Source of the DNA: Nonomuraea wenchangensis
Lineage (GTDB): Bacteria > Actinomycetota > Actinomycetes > Streptosporangiales > Streptosporangiaceae
Assembly (NCBI RefSeq): GCF_900111685.1
Contig: NZ_FOHX01000005.1
Location: 124,001-188,000 of the forward strand
Direction of reading: 5' to 3'
DNA: 64,000 bases
The translations under genes and the position numbers were made by a program. This document shows positions 8,088 through 18,682 of this stretch, piece after piece (the first letter of the stretch is position 1; each line of letters opens with the position of its first letter). The notes beneath the pieces were generated by a model, which saw nothing but the letters and a program-made list of their open reading frames with translations, made no database searches and was not told where the DNA came from.

Positions 8088-8630
8088 GTGATCCGTACGC
8101 GCTTATACGCGCTGTCGCTTGCGCTGCTTCTGGTGCCGCTCTCCGCCTGCGGGCTCGCTGACGCAGATCTCGGCGGCTTCACCATGTCAAGCGAGTCCAT
8201 GGAACCGACCATCAAGAAGGGCACGCGCCTGTCGGTCCGCCGGACCAGCGACTACGACCCCCGGACCGGCGATATCGTCCTCTACCGCACGCCCGAAGGC
8301 TGGCGCGACACCACCGCGGGTGACGAGCGCGTGGGGCGGGTCATCGGCACACCGGAGAGCACGGTGAAATGCTGCGGCGCCGGAGGGCGGCTGGAGCTGA
8401 GCGGCAAGGCACTGGAAGAGCCCTATCTGGCGCAGCCTCCTGCCTCTCACAAGGCGTTCGACATTCAGGTACCGCGCGGCCGGCTCTGGATCATGAGCGA
8501 CAACCGCCACATCGCCCTGGACTCCCGCGCCTACCGGGACGCTCCCGGTGGCGGAACCATCGAGATCGCCGATGTCATCGGCGTGATCGAGGCATCCCAC
8601 TCTTCCGAGGCGGGGGCGGGGGCGTTCTAG
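8088..8630 (+). CDS. signal peptidase I-like lipoprotein, catalytic Lys absent
   Basis: 180 residues from GTG 8088 (CACAAT box 6 nt upstream, leaderless). The N-terminus is a lipoprotein signal with lipobox LSAC. The rest matches peptidase family S26: SSESMEPTI keeps the catalytic Ser, and RVIGTPESTVKCC and GRLWIMSDNRHIALDSR match conserved boxes. In active enzymes a Lys precedes RVIG (as in IKRVIG); here the residue is Gly (VGRVIG). The protein is therefore probably not a normal Ser/Lys peptidase. It may be an anchored pseudoenzyme or use a different base. The stop codon forms part of the next gene's -10 box. Confidence 0.75.
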   Translation: MIRTRLYALSLALLLVPLSACGLADADLGGFTMSSESMEPTIKKGTRLSVRRTSDYDPRTGDIVLYRTPEGWRDTTAGDERVGRVIGTPESTVKCCGAGGRLELSGKALEEPYLAQPPASHKAFDIQVPRGRLWIMSDNRHIALDSRAYRDAPGGGTIEIADVIGVIEASHSSEAGAGAF

Positions 8631-8639
8631 GATCGGGGT

Positions 8640-9347
8640 ATGCAACTGGCCCCCGGAGTGCACGTCGCCGTCACCGACCGCCACGGCGGTGTCAGCGCCC
8701 CGCCCTACGGCTCGCGCAATCTCGGCGGCATGGTCGGCGACGACCCGGCCGCCGTGCGCGCCAACCGTGCGGGTGTCGCGGCCGAGCTGGGCGTGCGGGC
8801 CGTGGTCTACATGCGCCAGGTCCACAGCGCCGACGTCGCGTACGTCAGCGAGCCCTTCGGCGACGACCCGCCGCCGCTCGACGGCGTGTTCACCACCGAG
8901 CCCCGGCTGGCGCTGGCCTCGCTCGGCGCCGACTGCCCGGCGGTGCTGGTGGCCGACCCGGTCGCGCGCATGGTGGGCGCCGCGCACTCCGGCCGCCCCG
9001 GCACGGAGGCGGGCATCGCGACGGCACTGGTGACCGCGATGGCGGCGAAGGGCGCCGAGCCCGGCCGGATGGTCGCGCTGATCGGCCCCGGCGCGTGCGG
9101 CCGCTGCTACGAGGTGCCCGCCGAGCTGCGCGAGCGCGTCGCCGCGAAGGTGCCGGAGACGTGGTCCACGACGTCGTGGCAGACGCCCGCGCTCGACCTG
9201 CGGGCCGGCATCGAGGCCCAGCTCAGGGCGGCGGGGCTGGCGGAGATCCGGCACGACGCGCGTTGCACGATCGAGTCGAGTGAGCTCTACTCCCACCGCC
9301 GCGAGCAGCCGGGCGGCCGGTTCGCGGGCCTCGTCTGGCTCGACTGA
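8640..9347 (+). CDS. pgeF: PgeF/YfiH-family multicopper polyphenol oxidase-like protein
   Basis: 235 residues. Cu-oxidase_4 (YfiH) family: the metal/active-site set is visible as QVHSADV, GADCPAVLV and AAHSGRPG. E. coli YfiH (PgeF) removes miscoupled L-Ser from peptidoglycan precursors; relatives show purine-nucleoside or laccase-like activity in vitro. In many Actinobacteria the family sits beside ftsZ; here it does not. TAGGAT (8628-8633) lies 6 nt upstream of the ATG, suggesting a leaderless transcript that starts inside the end of the previous gene. Confidence 0.85.
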   Translation: MQLAPGVHVAVTDRHGGVSAPPYGSRNLGGMVGDDPAAVRANRAGVAAELGVRAVVYMRQVHSADVAYVSEPFGDDPPPLDGVFTTEPRLALASLGADCPAVLVADPVARMVGAAHSGRPGTEAGIATALVTAMAAKGAEPGRMVALIGPGACGRCYEVPAELRERVAAKVPETWSTTSWQTPALDLRAGIEAQLRAAGLAEIRHDARCTIESSELYSHRREQPGGRFAGLVWLD

Positions 9348-9365
9348 CGCCCGCGGCCGGCGCCG

Positions 9366-9701
9366 TCAGTCCTTGCCCCGGGCGCCGTTGAAGATGACGT
9401 TCACGATGATGATGCAGACCCAGACGGGCACGAGGAGGCCCATCGGTTTCCCCACCAGGGCCAGCGTCAGCGTGGTGATCGTGCCCAGAGAGAGGGAGAC
9501 GATGGCCAGGGCGAGCCGCTGCCCGTCGCTGGACCGGCGCTGGGCCGACTTCGGGGCGGCCTGGGCCAGGCGCTCGTCCACCCGCCGGTCGACCTCCTTG
9601 CCCATCTTGTCGAGGAACGACTCGACGATGGCGTCCTCGAAGTCGGGCCCTAAGTCACGGCGAGCCGAGACAGCGGCCTTCAACTCATCTCCAGTGCTCA
9701 T
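9366..9701 (-). CDS. hypothetical two-helix membrane protein
   Basis: 111 residues. An N-terminal charged helical region (about 1-60, GPDFEDAIVESFLDKMGKEV) is followed by two hydrophobic segments (about 62-82 and 88-105). Resembles small actinobacterial integral-membrane proteins of unknown role. TAGTCT lies 6 nt before the ATG, suggesting leaderless expression. Convergent with pgeF, 18 bp apart. Confidence 0.65.
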   Translation of the reverse strand: MSTGDELKAAVSARRDLGPDFEDAIVESFLDKMGKEVDRRVDERLAQAAPKSAQRRSSDGQRLALAIVSLSLGTITTLTLALVGKPMGLLVPVWVCIIIVNVIFNGARGKD

Positions 9702-9727
9702 GCCTAGAGACTATTGGGGCATTCCGC

Positions 9728-10888
9728 TCAGTGGGCAAGGATGTCATCGAGGTTGTAGCTGACCGGACGCTCCAGTTGCTCGTACGTGCACGACTCCGGC
9801 GTGCGGTCCGGCCGCCACCGCCGGAAATGAGCCGTGTGCCGGAACCGGTCGCCCTCCATCTGGTCGTAGGCGACCTCCATCACCCGCTCCGGCCGCAGCG
9901 GGATGAACGACAGGTCCTTCTTGGCGTTCCACCGCGACACCGCGCCCGGCACGCGCTGGCCGCCCCTCGACGGCCCGGCGGCCGGCTGGCCGATGTTGGC
10001 CTGCGCCGCCTCGGCCCAGTGCCCCCACGGGTGCTCGCCGAGGTCGGCGACGAGCGGCCGCAGCTCCTCCACCAGCTCGGCCCGGCGCGCCATCGGGAAC
10101 GACGCCGCCACCCCGACGTGGTGCAGCCTGCCGTCGTCGCCGTAGAGGCCGAGCAGCAGCGAGCCGACGATCGGCCCCGACTTGTGCTCGCGGTAGCCGC
10201 ACACCACCACGTCGGCCGTGCGCTCGTGCTTGACCTTGAACATGGTGCGCTTGTCCGGGACGTACGGCTGGTCGCCGGGCTTGACGATGATGCCGTCGAG
10301 CCCTGCCCCCTCGAACGTCTCGAACCACTCGTCCGCCTGCCGGTCGTCGGTCGTCACCGGCGTCAGCCGGATCGAGCCGCCGTCCTTCGTGAACAGCTCG
10401 GCCAGCCGGGCCCGGCGCTCGGCGAACGGCGCCTCCATCAGCGACTCCTCGCCGACGGCCAGCAGGTCGAAGGCGATGAACTGGGCGGGCGTCTCCTCCG
10501 ACAGCAGCTTCACCCGCGACTTCGCGGGATGGATGCGCTGCTGCAGCGCGTCGAAGTCGAGCTGCGAGCCCCTGGGCAGCACGATCTCGCCGTCCATCAC
10601 CACCTTGTCGGGCAGCTCGGCCTTGACCGCCTCGACGATCTCCGGGAAGTAGCGGGTGAACGGCCGCTCCTTGCGGCTGCCGAGGTAGACCTCGTCGCCG
10701 TCGCGGAAGATGATGCAGCGGAAGCCGTCCCACTTGGGCTCGTAGAAGAGGTTGCCGTCCTGGCGGGGCATGGCCTTGACCGGTTTGGCCAGCATGGGCG
10801 GCACCGGCGGGCGGACGACCAGGTTGGGCACCGGCTCCGGCTCGGGCTCCTCGGCCGGTGTGATGTTGACTGTCGGGTCCGTGGTCAT
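9728..10888 (-). CDS. ligC: ATP-dependent DNA ligase, LigC type
   Basis: 386 residues. Motif I is EPKWDGFR with the adenylated Lys; DGEIV (motif III), DGIIVK (motif IV) and MFKVKHERTADVVV (motif V) are present, followed by an OB-fold domain. No primase or nuclease domain, so it matches the stand-alone LigC group linked in mycobacteria to backup repair. ATG 10888 overlaps the stop of the upstream reductase gene as ATGA. The same frame stays open far upstream, but that part is a shadow of the reductase gene. Confidence 0.88.
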   Translation of the reverse strand: MTTDPTVNITPAEEPEPEPVPNLVVRPPVPPMLAKPVKAMPRQDGNLFYEPKWDGFRCIIFRDGDEVYLGSRKERPFTRYFPEIVEAVKAELPDKVVMDGEIVLPRGSQLDFDALQQRIHPAKSRVKLLSEETPAQFIAFDLLAVGEESLMEAPFAERRARLAELFTKDGGSIRLTPVTTDDRQADEWFETFEGAGLDGIIVKPGDQPYVPDKRTMFKVKHERTADVVVCGYREHKSGPIVGSLLLGLYGDDGRLHHVGVAASFPMARRAELVEELRPLVADLGEHPWGHWAEAAQANIGQPAAGPSRGGQRVPGAVSRWNAKKDLSFIPLRPERVMEVAYDQMEGDRFRHTAHFRRWRPDRTPESCTYEQLERPVSYNLDDILAH

Positions 10889-11613
10889 GCGTGATCTTCC
10901 TTCCCCGTGACGTATCTGCAGAAGAGGGCCCCCTCCTCCTCCAGCACCTGGACGAGGTCCAGGCCGACCAGCGCGGTCTCGCCGTTCTGGATGCGCGCCG
11001 CGCCGCCGCCGACCAGCAGCGGGCTGATCGTCAGGCACAGCTCGTCGACCAGGCCGGCGGCCGAGAGCTGGGCGTTGATGACAGGGCCGCCCTCGCACAG
11101 GATGCGGCCGAGGCCGCGCTCGTGCAGCCGCGCCACGCCCTCGCGCAGGTCGACGCTCTCGTCGCCGGCCACGATGACGTCGCAGCCCTTGGCCAGCTCG
11201 GCCCGCCGCTCGCGCGGCGCGGCCTCGCAGGTGATGACGAGGGTGCGGCTGGGCGCGCCGGTGAAAAGCGGGTGGCGGGGGTCGAGGTCGAGGGTGCGGG
11301 AGACGACCGCGATCGGGGGCACGTCGGGGCGGCCCGCGCGGATGGCCGCCCAGGAGGCGCGCGGCTCGATCGGGCGGTAGCCCTCGGTGCGTACGGTCGC
11401 CGCGCCCGCCATGACGACGTCGGCGAGGCCGCGCAGGACCTGGAAGATGCGCTTGTCGCCGCGGGTGGACAGGCCGCCGGAGCGGCCCTTGAGCCAGGCG
11501 GCGCCGTCGACGCTGGAGACCATGTTGAGCCGCAGCCACGGCCGGCCCTCGGGGTAGGCGTACGCCTGCGCGATGTCTGGATTGTCGTGAATGTCGGGAA
11601 GGATGCGCCGCAC
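10885..11613 (-). CDS. RibD C-terminal-domain pyrimidine reductase family protein
   Basis: 242 residues from GTG 11613 (AAGG 7 nt upstream; a longer frame starts at 11631). Dihydrofolate-reductase-like fold of the RibD C-terminal family: RLNMVSSVDGAA, an NADPH-binding AGAATVRTEGY, and ILCEGGPVINAQL. The deaminase domain of RibD is absent. Either a riboflavin-pathway reductase or a related NADPH reductase. Its coupling to a DNA ligase (ATGA overlap) is common in actinomycetes but functionally unexplained. Confidence 0.78.
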   Translation of the reverse strand: MRRILPDIHDNPDIAQAYAYPEGRPWLRLNMVSSVDGAAWLKGRSGGLSTRGDKRIFQVLRGLADVVMAGAATVRTEGYRPIEPRASWAAIRAGRPDVPPIAVVSRTLDLDPRHPLFTGAPSRTLVITCEAAPRERRAELAKGCDVIVAGDESVDLREGVARLHERGLGRILCEGGPVINAQLSAAGLVDELCLTISPLLVGGGAARIQNGETALVGLDLVQVLEEEGALFCRYVTGKEDHA

Positions 11614-11780
11614 CTCTCTACCTTGGCACACGCCACCGACAACCGGCCCGGAGGCGTCCGCCGGTCTCGGTCATATCGCACTTTTGTGCATCCGCAGACA
11701 TAACGCCGACGCTCTGCTTAACGTGACGATTAACGTCAAGCGACGTCAGGACAGGCATGGGACGGACAGGGGGAGTGCCC

Positions 11781-12176
11781 ATGGTTCTGGTCACCGCCGG
11801 AACGTGGACGATCGCCGCGCTGGCCGGGGCGTACCTGCTGCGCCGCTGGCTGGCGGGCGGAGGAGGCCGCCGGGCCAAGGTCACCCGCTTCCCGCTGGCG
11901 CTGATCCTCTCCCACCCGGCGCTCGCGGTGTCGGCGCTGGCCTGCTGGGCCGCCGCCCTGGCCACCGGCAGTCAGGCCCTCGCCTGGCTGGCCACGGCCG
12001 GGCTGGCGGCGGCGGCGCTGCTGGGGTTCGTGATGTTCACCAGGTGGCTCGGCGGCGGGAGGCACGGGGACACGGCGTCCGGGCTGCCCGTGCTGGCGGT
12101 CGCGCTGCACGGGCTCGCCGGGGTGGCCGCGTTCGCGCTGGTGTTCCTCACGGCCAGCGCCGCCCGCGTCTTCTGA
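11781..12176 (+). CDS. hypothetical four-helix membrane protein
   Basis: 131 residues from ATG 11781, set by GGGGGAG 5 nt upstream. Hydrophobic segments at about 3-22, 43-62, 67-85 and 106-126 alternate with basic loops. No known family recognised. Stands alone between convergent glgX and a divergent reductase gene. Confidence 0.6.
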   Translation: MVLVTAGTWTIAALAGAYLLRRWLAGGGGRRAKVTRFPLALILSHPALAVSALACWAAALATGSQALAWLATAGLAAAALLGFVMFTRWLGGGRHGDTASGLPVLAVALHGLAGVAAFALVFLTASAARVF

Positions 12177-12192
12177 CGGCGCCGCGAAGCCG

Positions 12193-14316
<2,124 letters not shown>

Positions 14317-14379
14317 GTGGCCCAATTGTCGCATGGGAAGCCGGTTTTGGTCTCTCAATGTGCGGATGCCCTCACCTGC

Positions 14380-14406
14380 ACGGCGCCGGAAGGATACCGG
14401 CGCCGT
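14380..14406 (-). terminator. GC-rich hairpin terminator after osmC-like gene
   Basis: Perfect 10-bp stem ACGGCGCCGG/CCGGCGCCGT (14380-14389, 14397-14406) with a 7-nt loop, 10 bp downstream of the OsmC stop. No U-tail, as is common for actinomycete terminators. Confidence 0.65.
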
Positions 14407-14416
14407 GGATGACGTT

Positions 14417-14842
14417 TCAGAGCAGCTCGGCCTTGAGCGTGATCGTGGTGCCGGCCAGCGCCTGGCTCACCGGGCAGTTGGCCTTGGCCGTCTCGGCGGC
14501 CTGCTGGAACTGCTCGGCCGTGACGCCCGGCACCTGCCCCTGCACGGTCAGCACGATGCCCGTGATGCCCTCGCCGGGCTGGAAGGTGACGTCCGCGCTG
14601 GTCCGCAGCGACTCCGGCGGCGTGCCCGCGCCGGCCAGGCCGTGCGAGAGCGCCATCGAGAAGCAGGACGAGTGGGCCGCCGCGATCAGCTCCTCGGGGG
14701 AGGTCTTGCCGTTGGCCGCCTCCGCCCTCGACGGCCACGAGACCTCGAACGTGCCCACGCCCGAGGTGTCGAGCGAGACGGTGCCCGACCCGTCGAGCAG
14801 AGCGCCCTTCCACTGCGTGGTCGCGGTGCGGGTGGTGGCCAT
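14417..14842 (-). CDS. OsmC-family peroxiredoxin
   Basis: 141 residues. OsmC/Ohr family with both redox Cys motifs: HSSCFSMALS and KANCPVSQAL. These thiol peroxidases reduce organic hydroperoxides. The spacing and the SSCFSMA variant fit the OsmC branch rather than Ohr. A strong AGGAGGGAG ribosome-binding site precedes the ATG, unlike the leaderless neighbours. Confidence 0.88.
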   Translation of the reverse strand: MATTRTATTQWKGALLDGSGTVSLDTSGVGTFEVSWPSRAEAANGKTSPEELIAAAHSSCFSMALSHGLAGAGTPPESLRTSADVTFQPGEGITGIVLTVQGQVPGVTAEQFQQAAETAKANCPVSQALAGTTITLKAELL

Positions 14843-15006
14843 GACGTGCTCCCTCCTGTACGGACTTCCGACCCTACCCTGTCAGGAACCCCGCTCCCCG
14901 GAGGGACGAATCCGGCGAGGCATTCATCCGTCTCTACTTTTGCGGCGAATAATGACATGCTCGGGTCGCGGCGCACCTGCCGCCTGGGTCCGGATACAAC
15001 GGGAGC

Positions 15007-15567
15007 GTGGTGCCAGTGGAGGCACCGTACGACGACCGCCTGTTGCACCAGCGGGTGGTCGGCGGCGACGAGTCCGCGCTGGGCGAGGTCTACGATCGGC
15101 TCTCCCCGCTGATCTTCGGCCTGTCCCTGCGGGTCACCAGGGACCGGGTGATCGCCGAGGACATCACGCAGGAGGTGTTCCTGGTCCTCTGGGAGCGGCC
15201 GCTCGCCTACGACCCCGACCGCGGCACACTGCGCGCCTGGCTGGCGACCATCGCGCACCGGCGCGCGGTGGACCACGTGCGCGCCGAGGAGCGGCGGCGG
15301 GTCTCGGCGCTCGGCCCCCGCCTCTTCGAACGCGAGCCGGCCCGGCTGGAGGACGGCGTGCTCGCCGCCGACGAGGCCGAACGGGTACGCCAGGCGGTGA
15401 CCGAGCTGCCCGACGGATTACGCCAGGCGGTCGAGCTCGCCTATTACGGCGGCAGGACCTACCGGCAGGTCGGCGAGGAACTGGGCGTGCCCGAGGGCAC
15501 GGCCAAATCGCGCATCCGGCTGGCCCTCAGGCGGCTGGCGGACGCGCTTGCGGAGGAAGAGGTGTGA
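15007..15567 (+). CDS. ECF RNA polymerase sigma factor, SigK-like
   Basis: 186 residues from GTG 15007. Sigma region 2 (AEDITQEVFLVLWERP, RAWLATIAHRRAVDHVR) and region 4 (LPDGLRQAVELAYYGGRTYRQVGEELG, GTAKSRIRLALRRL) are intact; closest in feel to the SigK (ECF19) group. The next gene overlaps as TGATG and likely encodes the regulatory partner, although it has no classic anti-sigma domain. Confidence 0.87.
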   Translation: MVPVEAPYDDRLLHQRVVGGDESALGEVYDRLSPLIFGLSLRVTRDRVIAEDITQEVFLVLWERPLAYDPDRGTLRAWLATIAHRRAVDHVRAEERRRVSALGPRLFEREPARLEDGVLAADEAERVRQAVTELPDGLRQAVELAYYGGRTYRQVGEELGVPEGTAKSRIRLALRRLADALAEEEV

Positions 15568-16457
15568 TGGACCCCGTCGAGCGTCTCTACCTGGACGCGC
15601 TGATGGAGGAGCCGGCGGTGCCGGCCCACTCGCTGCGGCCCCAGCTCCTGGCCGGGGCGCGGGCACGGCGCAGGCCCGCGGCCGCCACGGCCTCGTGGGC
15701 GGCGCCGTACGCGGGCCGGGTGGCCGCCATGGACGCCCTGCTCGCCACGGCAGGTGACGACGACTGGGCGCGCGTCGTCGTCGAGGGATGGACGCTCCAG
15801 GAGCTCGTCGCGCACCTGGCCGCCAAGGACGGGCTGCTGGCCGCCTCCGTGGGCGCCCCCGTCCTCGGCCCGCCGCTTCAGGCGCTCGACTCCATGGGGC
15901 GCACCGGCGACGTGCAGGCGTACGAGCGGGCGCGCAGCCCCGAGCAGACGCGGCGCGACTGGCGGGCGCAGGCCGACGCCCTCTGCCGGCACCTCGCCGG
16001 GCTGCCGGAGACCGCACTCGCCACCCTGGACGGGCTGGAGGTGCCGGTACGCGACCACGTGCTCGGGCGCGGCCTGGAGACCTGGATCCACACCGACGAC
16101 GCCGCCCGCGCGGCCGGCGTCCGGCTGCCCGATCCGATCCCCGAGCACATCAGGCCGACCGCCGACCTGTGCGCCCGGCTGCTGCCCTGGACGATGCTCC
16201 TCGCCGGGCTGGACGGCTCGGGACGTACGCTGCGGCTGACGCTGACCGGGGCCGGCGGGGGCGAGTGGCTGCTGCCCCTGGGCGTCGAGGAGACCACGCC
16301 AGGCGAGCCCGACGCGCACCTGACGGCGGACGTCCGCGCCTTCTGCTTCCTTCTCGGCGGACGCGGCGATCCCGCCACGTTCCCCGCGACGGTCACCGGC
16401 GACCGCGCCCTCGCCGCCGACCTCCTCCGCACCGCCCCCACGCTCTCCGGTCCCTGA
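15567..16457 (+). CDS. MDMPI/DinB-fold protein coupled to the ECF sigma factor
   Basis: 296 residues. A short N-terminal segment (LYLDALMEEPAVPAHSLRPQ) precedes a mycothiol-dependent maleylpyruvate isomerase N-terminal (DinB-like) domain: VEGWTLQELVAHLAAKD supplies one metal-binding His and ETWIHTDDAAR the other ligands. The start overlaps the sigma gene, so a sensory or anti-sigma role is plausible, but no zinc-finger HxxxCxxC or transmembrane helix is present. The final codons lie within a 20-bp tandem repeat. Confidence 0.72.
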   Translation: MDPVERLYLDALMEEPAVPAHSLRPQLLAGARARRRPAAATASWAAPYAGRVAAMDALLATAGDDDWARVVVEGWTLQELVAHLAAKDGLLAASVGAPVLGPPLQALDSMGRTGDVQAYERARSPEQTRRDWRAQADALCRHLAGLPETALATLDGLEVPVRDHVLGRGLETWIHTDDAARAAGVRLPDPIPEHIRPTADLCARLLPWTMLLAGLDGSGRTLRLTLTGAGGGEWLLPLGVEETTPGEPDAHLTADVRAFCFLLGGRGDPATFPATVTGDRALAADLLRTAPTLSGP

Positions 16458-16501
16458 CAGAGCTCTCCGGTCCCCGACGGAGCTCTCCGGTCCCCGACAG
16501 G
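16442..16501 (+). repeat. three tandem 20-bp repeats
   Basis: Unit GCTCTCCGGTCCCYGACRGR occurs at 16442, 16462 and 16482. The first copy supplies the last codons and TGA stop of the MDMPI gene; copies two and three have C in place of the T of TGA. Confidence 0.85.
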
Positions 16502-16580
16502 GAGGGTGAGCCGCCGCCTCGCTGGGTACATCTGCACCCCGCGCACTCGGGCTCGGGCGCATGACGAGAGGGGGCTCATC

Positions 16581-17165
16581 GTGACGAGCGACGTGACAGG
16601 GCTGACGGACCTGCTGTACGAGTTCGGCCTGCTCAAGCGCTACAAGCGCACGGGATGGCTGGTCGCCGGGGTACGCGACCCGGAGAGCGTGGCCGACCAC
16701 TCCTTCCGCACGGCGGTCATCGCGGCCGTGATCGCCCAGCTGGAGGGCGGTGACCCGCAGCGGGCGGCGTTCATGGCGCTGTTCCACGACTCGCAGGAGA
16801 CGCGCGTCACCGACATCCCCTACCTCGGCAAGCGCTATCTCAAGGCGGCCTCCAACGAGGAGGTCACCGCCGACCAGACGCGCGACGTCGCCGGCCCGGT
16901 GGCCGACATGGTGCGCGACGCGGTCGCCGAGTACGAGGAGAAGACCAGCATCGAGGCCGTCTGCGCGCGCGACGCCGACAAGCTCGAATGCCTACTCCAG
17001 GCCGTCGAGTACCGCGAGCAGGGCAACCACAACACGCAAGGGTGGATCGACAGCTCGCTGGCCGCGATCACGACCACGACCGGCAAGCGGCTGGCGGAGG
17101 AGGCGCTGAGCACGGGCACCCTCGACTGGGTGGTGCGCGTGCTCAACGGCGGCGGCGCCCCCTGA
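16581..17165 (+). CDS. HD-domain phosphohydrolase (YfbR/HDDC2-like)
   Basis: 194 residues from GTG 16581; AGAGGGGG upstream is the likely RBS. HD motif: VADHSFRTAV (first His), ALFHDSQETRVTD (HD pair) and ARDADKLECLLQAVEY (distal Asp). The set resembles YfbR/HDDC2 5'-deoxynucleotidases that hydrolyse dNMPs; substrate not proven. Single gene. Confidence 0.8.
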   Translation: MTSDVTGLTDLLYEFGLLKRYKRTGWLVAGVRDPESVADHSFRTAVIAAVIAQLEGGDPQRAAFMALFHDSQETRVTDIPYLGKRYLKAASNEEVTADQTRDVAGPVADMVRDAVAEYEEKTSIEAVCARDADKLECLLQAVEYREQGNHNTQGWIDSSLAAITTTTGKRLAEEALSTGTLDWVVRVLNGGGAP

Positions 17166-17190
17166 CCGCCAGGATCTCCGGCGGCGGTGG

Positions 17191-18534
17191 TCAGGCCACG
17201 GGCTGGGTGACGAGGTCCCGCGCGTACTCGTCGTCGCTCTCGGCGAGCACCCGCGCGACCCCCTGGGCGGCGCGGTCGTCGCCGCGAACCGCGAGCCCGC
17301 GCGTGGCCTCGGCCACCGTACGCAGGTCGGCGTCGCCCAGCCGGGCCGCCAGCGCCTCGCGGATGCGCGGCGTGTCGGCGTCGAGCCCGGCCAGCCCGGC
17401 CGTCGCCCAGTCGCGCACCTCGGCGTCGTCGTCCTCGCTCATCTCGACCAGCAGCGCCAGCCCCTCCTCGTGGTCCGGCGGCAGCACGTCGGCGAGCGCG
17501 ATCGGGTCGGTCATCGTGCGCTTGCGCCCCGGGCGGCCGATGAGGTCGAGCACCGCAGGCAGCGCCCGCGGATCGCCCTGGTGGCCGAGCGCGGCCAGCA
17601 CCGACCGCAGCACCTGCTCGTTGCCCTCCGTGGTGACCATCTTGAGCAGCAGCGGCAGCGTGCGCTCCAGGTAGGGCTTCTCGCCGTCGGCGAAGCCGAA
17701 CTGCGCGATCGCGTCCACCCCGAACTCGCGCTCCCTCGCGTCCTCGCTCACGCACAGCCGGGCCAGCGCCTCGTAGGTGTCGTCGTCGGCCCGCTTGGCC
17801 AGCGTGTCGGCCACGACCCACCAGGTCTCGGCGTCCTCGTCGACGTCGCGGTGCGCCAGCGCCCGCGCCACCAGCCGCTCGACCGGCGTCTCGACGCCCA
17901 CGGCGTCCTCCAGCAGGGTCGCGATCGCGGCGTGGCCGCGCTGCGCCTGGACCTCCTCGCTCCGCTCGCCGTCGGGGGAGCGGCCGGCCACGGTGACCAG
18001 CTCGGTGCCGTCCTTGGCGTACTGGCGGGCCACGACGTACTCCCAGCCGTCCTGCTCGATCTGGTCGAGCAGCGCGCTCTCCAGATGGACGCCCACCCAG
18101 TCGGCGGCGATCTCCAGCGGGGTGTCGCCGTCGCCGTCGTACTTGGCGGCGTCCGCGCCCGCCTCCAGCAGCACCTGTGTCACGCCGAGCGCGCCGCGCC
18201 TGGCGGCCAGGGTGAGCGGGGTGTCGCCGTCGTCGTTGTGCGCGTCGACGTCGGCCCCGGCCTCCACCAGCAGCCGGGCGACGGCGGCCTGGCCGTTGGC
18301 GGCGGCCCAGAGCAGCGCCGTCCAGCCGCCGGCCTCCCGACCGTTCACCTCGGCCCCGGCGGCGAGCAGCGTCTCGGCGGCCTCCTCGCGGTCCCAGGCG
18401 GCGGCCGCGCAGAGCGGCAGGCCCTCCTCCTCGCCCTCGCTGGGCCTGTTGGGGTCGGCGCCGGCGGCGAGCAGCTTGGCCACCGTGTCGGTCTCGCCGT
18501 TCAACGCCGCGCGGTAGAGCTGTTCCTCATGCAT
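17191..18534 (-). CDS. ankyrin-repeat plus HEAT-repeat protein
   Basis: 447 residues from ATG 18534. Residues about 1-150 hold four ankyrin repeats (LLAAGADPNRPS, GWTALLWAAANGQAAVARLL, GDTPLTLAARRGALGVTQVL). Residues about 255-447 are HEAT-like helical repeats (LAALGHQGDPRALPAVLDLI). No signal or membrane segment. A cytosolic protein-interaction scaffold; role unknown. The open frame runs further upstream but without start signals. Confidence 0.78.
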   Translation of the reverse strand: MHEEQLYRAALNGETDTVAKLLAAGADPNRPSEGEEEGLPLCAAAAWDREEAAETLLAAGAEVNGREAGGWTALLWAAANGQAAVARLLVEAGADVDAHNDDGDTPLTLAARRGALGVTQVLLEAGADAAKYDGDGDTPLEIAADWVGVHLESALLDQIEQDGWEYVVARQYAKDGTELVTVAGRSPDGERSEEVQAQRGHAAIATLLEDAVGVETPVERLVARALAHRDVDEDAETWWVVADTLAKRADDDTYEALARLCVSEDAREREFGVDAIAQFGFADGEKPYLERTLPLLLKMVTTEGNEQVLRSVLAALGHQGDPRALPAVLDLIGRPGRKRTMTDPIALADVLPPDHEEGLALLVEMSEDDDAEVRDWATAGLAGLDADTPRIREALAARLGDADLRTVAEATRGLAVRGDDRAAQGVARVLAESDDEYARDLVTQPVA

Positions 18535-18682
18535 GACACGGACCCTAGCTTGGCGAGGCCACACACCGGGCCAAGCCGCGACGGGTCGCACGCCTGGCGC
18601 GGGGGCGTGCAACCTTCGGCGGGGTGGCAATTCCTCCTGGGGGAGGAGCCCAGCCGCCGACGAAACGCGATATGTTGCGAGT

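Noticed and set aside
9728..11539. 603-residue minus-strand frame fusing ligase with upstream sequence
   Set aside because: The N-terminal 217 residues are an out-of-frame reading of the RibD-like reductase gene; the real start is ATG 10888 with an ATGA overlap.
14883..14945. Possible ECF autoregulatory promoter (GAATCC...CCGTCT) before the SigK-like gene
   Set aside because: Spacing is about 14 bp and the hexamers are only loosely similar to known ECF promoters.
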